In this document: positions 24,467 to 32,393 of the stretch, in pieces
How positions within the stretch are numbered: position 1 is the stretch's first letter
Layout of the letters: every line of letters begins with the position of its first letter
DNA from: Phycisphaerae bacterium
Lineage (GTDB): Bacteria > Planctomycetota > Phycisphaerae > UBA1845
Direction of reading: 5' to 3'
DNA: 32,393 bases
NCBI GenBank assembly: GCA_029260055.1
Contig: JAJDDX010000283.1
Span: 1 to 32,393 of the forward strand
The notes under the pieces: generated by a model
What the model was told of the DNA's origin: nothing
The model's input: the letters and a program-made list of their open reading frames with translations, nothing else
The model's database searches: none
Position numbers and translations under genes: made by a program

Positions 24467-25162
24467 TCAGTTTCGCGGGCGACCGAAGGACAACGTCCAG
24501 TAGTGGCCCGAATAGTAGCCCACGCCGACTTCGGTGAAGTCGGGGTTCATGATGTTGGCGCAATGGCCCGAGCTGCCCATCCAGCCGTCGACCACACGCT
24601 CGGGGCTCGGCTGTCCCCACGCTATGTTCTCGCCGAAAGCGCTCCAGAGATAGCCTGCCAGATCGATTCGATCTCCGGCACCGCGCCCGTCGGGGTCCGT
24701 GTGATCGAAGAAACCGCTCAGCGCCATGTTCATCGAGTGGTTTCGGGCGGCACATTGAAGCACGTCGTTCGATGTCAACGGCCCCGCGGATCCGAAAGTG
24801 CCCTCGCTCCCGCAGTCGGCGCCTTCCGCGCGTCGTTCGTTGAGCAGGTCGATCACTTCGCTTTCGAATTGCGACCAGTCCGCGACCCAGTCGACAACGG
24901 CCTCGCAGTAGCTCTCGTCGTCGCCCGGCAGGTCGGGAAGATCGTCGGAGGCGCCGTTGCCGCCGCCGCCCACATCGCCTCCGCCGTTGTCGTTACCCCC
25001 GGCGTTGTCGTTGCCGCCGCCGGCCGGCTCATCCGCTCCGCCTCCACCGCCGATCGGTGGCGTCCACACGTCCGGTTGCGGTATGCACCCGAGCGTGGCG
25101 AAACACAATGTGACGAAAGCGGCGATCGTTGGCTTCACGACGGTGGCTGAGCGCCTGATCAT
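24467..25162 (-). CDS. CAP-domain (SCP/YkwD-like) lipoprotein
   Basis: A 231-residue exported protein. The N-terminus has a hydrophobic signal followed by ATLGC, a plausible lipobox, so it is probably lipid-anchored. Residues about 35-75 are a Gly/Asn/Asp-rich linker. The CAP domain spans about 85-231, with LLNERRAEGADC, AARNHSMNMA, FFDHTDPDG, GENIAWGQ, GHCANIMNPDFTEVGVGYY and WTLSFG; the conserved His and Glu positions of the YkwD-like branch are present. CAP proteins are secreted and of varied or unknown function in bacteria. The ATG lies only 3 nt after the stop of the upstream CAP gene, and the two proteins are clearly paralogues from a tandem duplication. Confidence 0.9.
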   Translation of the reverse strand: MIRRSATVVKPTIAAFVTLCFATLGCIPQPDVWTPPIGGGGGADEPAGGGNDNAGGNDNGGGDVGGGGNGASDDLPDLPGDDESYCEAVVDWVADWSQFESEVIDLLNERRAEGADCGSEGTFGSAGPLTSNDVLQCAARNHSMNMALSGFFDHTDPDGRGAGDRIDLAGYLWSAFGENIAWGQPSPERVVDGWMGSSGHCANIMNPDFTEVGVGYYSGHYWTLSFGRPRN

Positions 25163-25165
25163 GGT

Positions 25166-25783
25166 TCAATCTATCGGCTGGCCGAAGGTCAACGCCCAAT
25201 AATTGCCGGCGTAGTAGCCCACGCCGGTTTCGGTGAAGTCGGGGTCCATGACGTTCGCGCAATGGCTCGGGCTGTCCATCCAGCTCTGGACCACGCGCTG
25301 CGGGCTGGTTTGCCCGGACGCGATATTCTCGCCCCACGAGGACCAACTGTATCCCGCCAGTTCTATTCGGTCGCCGGCGCGGAGCCCGTCGGGGTTAACG
25401 TGGCCGAAGAAGTTCCGGATGGCCATGTCCAGGGCGTGATTCCGGGCCGCGCACCGAAGTTTGTCATCCAGCCTGAGCGGATCCGTCGGGCCGAACCGGC
25501 CTTCGTATCCGCATTCGGCTCCCTGGCGACGGTGCTGGTTGACCAACTGAAGGACTTCGACTTCGAATTCGACCCATGCGCCGTCCCAACTCGAGTCCAC
25601 CGCGCAGTAATCGTTCGGGTCGGTCACGATGACCGCGCGGCCGTCGCTGGCACCGCTGCCGCCGACGAGTTCATTGAAAAGCTCGAATTGCCCGCTGCAT
25701 CCGGGCGTCACGGACAAGAGGGCGGCGGCACTAAGGGAAGCCAGGACGCTGGGCACGCCCAGGCGGGCACACATATGGCTCAT
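25166..25783 (-). CDS. CAP-domain (SCP/YkwD-like) exported protein
   Basis: A 205-residue protein with a signal segment (VLASLSAAALLSVTPGC; PGC may be a weak lipobox, otherwise a normal signal peptide). The CAP domain spans about 65-205, with LVNQHRRQGAECGYEGRFG, AARNHALDMA, FFGHVNPDG, GENIASGQ, SHCANVMDPDFTETGVGYY and WALTFG. It lacks the long Gly/Asn linker of the next gene. The start at 25783 has no good ribosome site; an ATG three codons later (25774) is equally possible. It is first in a three-gene leftward run with the second CAP gene and the TMTC-like gene. No promoter box stood out in the 150 nt between it and the clpC terminator. Confidence 0.88.
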   Translation of the reverse strand: MSHMCARLGVPSVLASLSAAALLSVTPGCSGQFELFNELVGGSGASDGRAVIVTDPNDYCAVDSSWDGAWVEFEVEVLQLVNQHRRQGAECGYEGRFGPTDPLRLDDKLRCAARNHALDMAIRNFFGHVNPDGLRAGDRIELAGYSWSSWGENIASGQTSPQRVVQSWMDSPSHCANVMDPDFTETGVGYYAGNYWALTFGQPID

Positions 25784-25928
25784 GGGTCACATCCGTTGTT
25801 TGACATCCGAGTCAGAGTCCGGGTTGGCCTCCGCCAACAACATTATCGGTCGGGTGTCGACCTTCGTGTGACCTCCAAAAGCCGGGGCGCGAGTATACCA
25901 AGCTGGGCGTGCTTCGCACGCGCTACCA

Positions 25929-25970
25929 CAAAAAAACCGCGAGATCGGCCTTTCAGGACCGATCTCGCGG
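25929..25970 (-). terminator. Strong intrinsic terminator of clpC
   Basis: A perfect 12-bp stem (25937-25948 and 25959-25970; CCGCGAGATCGG and its complement) with a 10-nt loop is followed on the minus strand by a run of seven Ts. It lies 44 nt beyond the clpC stop. Confidence 0.92.
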
Positions 25971-26013
25971 TGTGTATCCGTCTATAGCGACGAGTCCCGT
26001 TGCGGGGCGGCGT

Positions 26014-28530
<2,517 letters not shown>

Positions 28531-28680
28531 ATTCGGGCGTCTCCTACGCAGCCGCACCAACGCGTCGTGTCCGTTTTCGGACCGCGCATCGCACAAACTG
28601 CCAAAAACAGTGGTTGGCCACCAGGGCTTCGCCGCCCCGCTTACCGTCTCATCGGCTTGCAAGGGTCGGCCGGCCACCAG

Positions 28681-28713
28681 GTGTGCTCACCCCGAAAACC
28701 GGGCGGAGCACAC
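28681..28713 (-). promoter_or_regulatory. Hairpin at the predicted 5' end of the clpC mRNA
   Basis: GTGTGCTC and GAGCACAC form an outer 8-bp stem, and CCCG/CGGG around an A-rich loop form an inner stem. It begins 4 nt after the predicted -10 box, so the clpC leader (about 180 nt) would start with this stem-loop. It may stabilise the mRNA or be regulatory; it has no T-run, so it is not a typical terminator. Confidence 0.4.
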
Positions 28714-28716
28714 TGG

Positions 28717-28745
28717 ATTCTAGCCACGTCCGAGAACGCCATCAA
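28717..28745 (-). promoter_or_regulatory. Predicted sigma-70-type promoter of clpC
   Basis: Minus-strand TTGATG (28740-28745) and TAGAAT (28717-28722) are exactly 17 nt apart. No CIRCE or CtsR-type operator is apparent nearby. The remaining 230 nt up to the divergent small gene hold nothing I recognise. Confidence 0.6.
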
Positions 28746-28977
28746 CCGGCGCCGGTCGCTGACGACTTTACGCAAGCCCACGTGTCTATCGACACGCGAC
28801 GCGGCTCGTATGAAAGGGTTACGCCGCGCAATGCCTCCCCCGGTAGGACTACGTCCCAAAACCCGCGAAGTTCGCTCTGGGAGCGTCGACGGGCCCTTTC
28901 CGGGAGGCTACAGTAACTCAATTCGGATCCGGGGCTGCCCGTTTCAGGCGCGATCGTTTCGTAAGGGAAAAAGACCG

Positions 28978-29148
28978 ATGCTCAGGCCGTACGTCGTCTA
29001 TTACAAGTTCAAGAACCCCGGCGACAAGAAACCGGGCGCCGTCAAGCAATTCCGTCTCTACGCGGAAACCCTCGAAGACGCGCGCCACATGGCGGCTCGC
29101 CAGGCCAACTACCCCGACATCGAAGTGCTTTCGATCAAGGCGGCGTGA
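28978..29148 (+). CDS. Small conserved-looking hypothetical protein (56 residues)
   Basis: The protein starts MLRPYVVYYKFKNPGDKK at the ATG at 28978, with AAGGGAAA about 10 nt upstream. A much longer frame runs from 28207, but it is antisense to clpC and I regard it as spurious. The composition (basic, Tyr-rich, an AETLEDARHMAARQANYP helix and a final strand IEVLSIKAA) suggests a small alpha/beta cytosolic protein. It resembles short proteins I associate with planctomycetes, but I know no function. Its stop codon is 1 nt from the stop of the convergent kamA-type gene. Confidence 0.75.
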   Translation: MLRPYVVYYKFKNPGDKKPGAVKQFRLYAETLEDARHMAARQANYPDIEVLSIKAA

Positions 29149-29149
29149 C

Positions 29150-30346
29150 CTACTCCGGGCCGTCGACCACGTCGAAGAGCGGCTCGGGATCGAACCGCGG
29201 AGCGCCATACCCCACCGCTGGCTCGAGTTCGTCGAGCCAACAGGCGTCGTCGTTGCGCTGGTAGATCATGAACTGGCCGCGAAGTGCCGGATCCTTGGCA
29301 CGGATGTACCGCAGGTAGATGTAGCGATCATCCACCGAGAGTATTTCGATCTTGCCCGTCTCGTGAGACATCGCGAATCGAGCGCGGCGAGCCAGCCCGG
29401 AGCCCTCTTGCAACGCCTCGTTGAAGATCTCCCATCCGCGCACGATCGGCACCTCGTAGGGTTCGTTGCCCTCGGTGGGGCGGCCCTGGAAGAGGTAGTA
29501 GGGGGCGCATCCGATGAACGACAGCTTCCGGTATAGATCCGTCAGGACCTCCGGATCGTTGTTGACCCCTTTGACGAGCGGGCACTGGTTGACACAGATC
29601 ACGCCGTTTCGAATGAAGCAGTCAATCCCCGCGATCGCCTCGTCGGTCAGTTCCCGCGGGTGATCGAAGTGCGCCATCAGGTAGATGCGCTTTTGCGGCG
29701 TGGAGTACTTCCTGAAGACCGCCTGCAATTCCGGATCGCGCGTAAGCCGCCACGGATCGAACGCGGGCATCTTCGAGCCGATCCGAATGATCTCCACGTG
29801 CTCGATGTCTCGCAGCGCCTCGATGATCTCGGTGAGCCGCCGCGTGCTCATCAACAGCGGGTCGCCGCCGGTCAGCAGCACGTTCCGTACGTTCGGATTC
29901 TCGGCGATATAGGCCAGCCCGCCCGACACATCGTTCGTAGTTTCCTCGTTGTCGTTCATGAACAGCCGCTTGCGGAAGCAGTAACGGCAATAGGCACCGC
30001 ACACCTCGTTGCACAGAAGTAGCACCGTGTCAGGGTACTTGTGCTGAACGCCGCGCGCGACGGTCACCGCCCGTTCGTTGCTCGCGTCAAGTTCACCCCA
30101 GTCCCGAAGCTCCTCGAGCCGGGGGATGATGAGCTGCTTGATGGGGTCGTTAGGGTCGGTCCAGTCGATCAAGTCGAGGTAGTAGTCATTCGCCCGAAAC
30201 ACGTACTTTTCCGCTACCAGCTTAAGCTTCGCCCGCTCATCTGCAGGGATGTTCGGGATCCGATCGAGATTGCGGATGTAAGTGACCCGCCGCCCGGGAT
30301 CGACCCATTCGTCGAGTTGCGGGAGCGGTAGCAAGCTTGATGTCAT
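29150..30346 (-). CDS. KamA-family radical SAM protein (lysine 2,3-aminomutase-like)
   Basis: A 398-residue protein. The ATG at 30346 is preceded by GGAGG 6 nt away, so the 46-codon longer frame is rejected. The radical SAM cluster motif CGAYCRYC is at Cys116, Cys120 and Cys123, followed by FRKRLF; LLTGGDPLLMS (SAM-binding GGDP) and RIGSKMPAFDPWRL follow, all typical of KamA. These enzymes move an amino group on lysine or a related amino acid using SAM, an iron-sulphur cluster and pyridoxal phosphate. The C-terminus has HETGKIEIL where classical lysine 2,3-aminomutase has the PLP-binding GGGGK, so the Lys may still hold PLP, but the substrate may differ. The EF-P modification role of EpmB is an alternative; no efp or epmA gene is adjacent. 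Confidence 0.9.
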   Translation of the reverse strand: MTSSLLPLPQLDEWVDPGRRVTYIRNLDRIPNIPADERAKLKLVAEKYVFRANDYYLDLIDWTDPNDPIKQLIIPRLEELRDWGELDASNERAVTVARGVQHKYPDTVLLLCNEVCGAYCRYCFRKRLFMNDNEETTNDVSGGLAYIAENPNVRNVLLTGGDPLLMSTRRLTEIIEALRDIEHVEIIRIGSKMPAFDPWRLTRDPELQAVFRKYSTPQKRIYLMAHFDHPRELTDEAIAGIDCFIRNGVICVNQCPLVKGVNNDPEVLTDLYRKLSFIGCAPYYLFQGRPTEGNEPYEVPIVRGWEIFNEALQEGSGLARRARFAMSHETGKIEILSVDDRYIYLRYIRAKDPALRGQFMIYQRNDDACWLDELEPAVGYGAPRFDPEPLFDVVDGPE

Positions 30347-30475
30347 GTCATTCCTCCGTCCGACTATGGTGGAATCCGCACGAGAAGGGCCGGCTCGACG
30401 AGCGAGGGCGCCCGGAGCCGCCGAACCGGACAAACCGGTCCGCATGAGCCCGCGTACGAAAAGATATACACCCTC

Positions 30476-30503
30476 AGGATACACGCCGAGGAGGCAGTGG
30501 CAA
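30476..30503 (-). promoter_or_regulatory. Possible promoter of the kamA-type gene
   Basis: Minus-strand TTGCCA (30498-30503) and TATCCT (30476-30481) are 16 nt apart, about 130 nt before the ATG. A second AT-rich candidate, TATATC, lies just downstream. The rest of the 310-nt gap holds only the hairpin at 30584-30615. Confidence 0.35.
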
Positions 30504-30583
30504 CTGCGACTGCTTCATGGCGCTTCGAAATCGAGCGCAGCGGGGCGATCGTGACCGTGTTTTAGATCGGACCGTGCCGGAAA

Positions 30584-30615
30584 CCGCGCAACATGGTGTG
30601 GGGTAGGTTGCGCGG
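30584..30615 (-). terminator. Hairpin terminator of the membrane repeat-protein gene
   Basis: A perfect 9-bp stem (CCGCGCAAC and GTTGCGCGG) with a 14-nt loop, followed on the minus strand by TTTCC, 43 nt beyond the stop at 30658. The T-run is short. Confidence 0.6.
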
Positions 30616-30657
30616 TGATCTATATAGCGGAATCGCTGGGCCAGGGGCAGACGCGTG

Positions 30658-32393
30658 TCATTCTCCGGCGTTGCAGTTCCAGAAACACGCCAACGTGCAC
30701 GGTTCGCAGATCAGGAAGTCGAAGATGAAGAAGCCGAGCAGGATCCCCGCGGCCGCGGTCGCCAACACCGCCAGGCCGGCCAGCACGACGATGCCGGTGA
30801 GCGTCACAGCCCCAAAAGCGGCACTGCCGGCCGCCACCCCCGCCCAGATCAGCCCGCCGATCGCCGCACCATCCGTCACCACCCTCCGCAGCGTGTCCGG
30901 CGATCCGCCCGCGCTCCGGACGAGGGCCTTGTCTGCCGAGCCGGTACCGAGGCCCAGGCCCGAGCCGGGGGCTTGGATGACCTCCTCGCCGCTGACGACC
31001 GCCAGGACCCGACCCGGATTCGCCGCGACCCAGTCCCGTAACACGTCGAGATTCCGGCCCGAGCCCGCTTCCAGATCGTCGAGGGCGGCAAGCAGCCCGG
31101 TATCGCTCAAATCCATCGGGACCGTGACCGCCGTTGTGGTGCCGTCCCGCTCGACGGTGACCTCCACCGAGCTCGAATCCTCCGACCACATGCAAGTGAC
31201 CGTCTCCCCGAGCCCGGTAACGCGGGTCGGCCGAAGCCGCTCATCCACGGTCACGCGCGCCTCGCCCTCCGGGCCGACGTAACCGAACCCGCTGATTCGG
31301 CTCTGGCTGCGGTACATCGTCGCGGCGATGCCGGCGTCCGTGTCATTGGCAGCCGCCGCGATGTCGACGTAGGGATCGAGCGTGATCGTCGCGGTGCCGG
31401 CCGGCGCGTCCGCAAGCGTCGTCACCGATTCGAGCGGGTATAGCGAGAAGGACCACTCGCCCTCGTTCCATGCCCCGTGCAGATACCACCCCGACGCGAG
31501 GAACTCGCCGTGCCACGGCGACGTGACATCGGGCGTATCCTCGTTCCACCACTCACCCTCGAACCGGTCGCCCGCCCATGTCGCTTCGAGTCGGTAGGTC
31601 GTGCCGTCATCATGGCTTTCAGTGACCGAGAGGCTGTCGCCCTCATGTACGATCTCGGCCGTGCCGTATTGCGGGTCCACATCCGAGAAGACCCAGTTGA
31701 CGCTGACGCTGCTCCACGTCCCGGACAGTTCACCGGCCGCAGGAGCGCGGGTCCGGTCCATCGAGTTGTACCAGTCGTCGTAGCCGTCCCACTCGCCGCT
31801 GATGCGCGTGGCATCGGTCGATAGCTCGCCCGCCCAGTCGAAGCCGCCGGACGTACCGGTCAGCGCGGCCGCCTCACGGTCGAACCGGGCAAGGCGCCCG
31901 AACGAGCCGCTGTCGAGTCGCTCGTGTACGTAGATCGAATCGCCCGTGTCCACGACGACCCGAGCCCCGCGATGCGGTGCGGCACTGGCCGACTCACGAT
32001 CGCCGCCCACCCATCGGCCTGACAGCTCGCCTTCCGTTTCGTCGGAGCGATCATAGTGCGTCGCGTTGAAGATGAGGCCGGTTGTCGCGTCAAAGCCGCT
32101 GGTCACCAGCATCATCCGATCGCCGTTGTCGAAGATCAGGCCCTCTCCGCCGCCTCCGCTCGAGGAGAAGCCGAACGCGTCGCCAAAGCCCGACTCTGTC
32201 CCCGCCGGCTCGTGCAGCCCGTTGAACTGCCCCTCGTCGGGCCATTCGCCGGCGTCGTCGAGTACGCTGATGAGTACTTGATCCCGGTCGACCGCCACGA
32301 CGGCTGTCTCGTCATCGGCGGAGCGTGTCCACAGACCGGTGGTTCGGTAGTCGGCGCGTGCCGCGCGGTAGAGCGTGAGGTCCTGCTCGCTGC
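30658..32393 (-). CDS. Hypothetical membrane-anchored repeat protein with Cys-rich tail (5' end outside window)
   Basis: The frame is open to the right edge, so at least 578 C-terminal residues are visible and the start is outside; the GTG at 32298 is unlikely to be the true start. I do not recognise a named family. The first 300 visible residues are Gly/Trp/Asp-rich beta sequence with recurring ELSGRW, RISGEW, ELSGTW, RFEGEW and LHGAW motifs, each roughly 35-45 residues apart, like a repeated beta-sheet domain. A mixed region follows. Near the C-terminus one or two hydrophobic segments (AAIGGLIWAGVAAG, then GIVVLAGLAVLATAAAGILL) lead into FFIFDFLICEPC and a final Cys-rich tail, CxxCxxxCxxxC. 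An exported, membrane-held protein is likely. It ends at a hairpin terminator. Confidence 0.8.
   Translation of the reverse strand, partial: SEQDLTLYRAARADYRTTGLWTRSADDETAVVAVDRDQVLISVLDDAGEWPDEGQFNGLHEPAGTESGFGDAFGFSSSGGGGEGLIFDNGDRMMLVTSGFDATTGLIFNATHYDRSDETEGELSGRWVGGDRESASAAPHRGARVVVDTGDSIYVHERLDSGSFGRLARFDREAAALTGTSGGFDWAGELSTDATRISGEWDGYDDWYNSMDRTRAPAAGELSGTWSSVSVNWVFSDVDPQYGTAEIVHEGDSLSVTESHDDGTTYRLEATWAGDRFEGEWWNEDTPDVTSPWHGEFLASGWYLHGAWNEGEWSFSLYPLESVTTLADAPAGTATITLDPYVDIAAAANDTDAGIAATMYRSQSRISGFGYVGPEGEARVTVDERLRPTRVTGLGETVTCMWSEDSSSVEVTVERDGTTTAVTVPMDLSDTGLLAALDDLEAGSGRNLDVLRDWVAANPGRVLAVVSGEEVIQAPGSGLGLGTGSADKALVRSAGGSPDTLRRVVTDGAAIGGLIWAGVAAGSAAFGAVTLTGIVVLAGLAVLATAAAGILLGFFIFDFLICEPCTLACFWNCNAGE

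Noticed and set aside
24455-25987. Two long plus-strand frames (231 and 241 codons)
   Set aside because: Both are antisense to the CAP-domain genes and encode no recognisable protein.

Overview
The window looks like Planctomycetota chromosome, possibly Phycisphaerae-like. The grounds are high GC, ECF sigma factors of the Sigma70_ECF type paired with membrane-anchored Ser/Thr kinases, very large secreted repeat proteins, an IPTL-CTERM-like tail and a KamA-type aminomutase. The phylum is an inference from gene content; there is no rRNA or other marker gene to confirm it.

Left part (1 to about 22480). It opens with the C-terminal part of a DUF499 ATP-binding protein, a family best known from predicted anti-phage loci. 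A small coiled-coil protein follows. Then the same three-gene arrangement occurs three times in a row: an ECF sigma factor and a transmembrane Ser/Thr kinase read leftward as a tightly coupled operon, and a large exported protein reads rightward from the other side of the intergenic region. Module 1 has a WD40 kinase and an FG-GAP/YWTD/Cys-rich protein (2748-11536). Module 2 has a kinase with an unfamiliar C-terminal domain and a beta-helix/Cys-rich protein (11640-17703). Module 3 has a kinase with the same unfamiliar domain and a kelch protein with an IPTL-like tail (17827-21995). The exported proteins of modules 1 and 2 share a C-terminal block of about 310 residues that ends in two dockerin-like segments. 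The simplest reading is that each kinase senses something outside the cytoplasm and controls its sigma factor, which may drive the divergent exported-protein gene. This has not been shown.

Boundary (22234 to 22482). A 52-nt copy of the 3' part of a tRNA-Val(UAC) gene, lacking its 5' strand, lies just before the right-hand gene block. This is the usual scar at the far end of an element integrated into a tRNA gene, so the left part may belong to a genomic island that starts outside the window at an intact tRNA-Val.

Right part (22528 to 32393). These genes look like ordinary chromosome. A leftward run holds two tandem CAP-domain proteins and a TMTC-like membrane protein with TPRs. Upstream lies clpC, with a strong terminator, a good promoter and a hairpin at the predicted start of its mRNA. 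Then come a 56-residue conserved-looking protein, a KamA-family radical SAM enzyme, and a partial membrane-anchored repeat protein with a Cys-rich tail that runs off the right edge.
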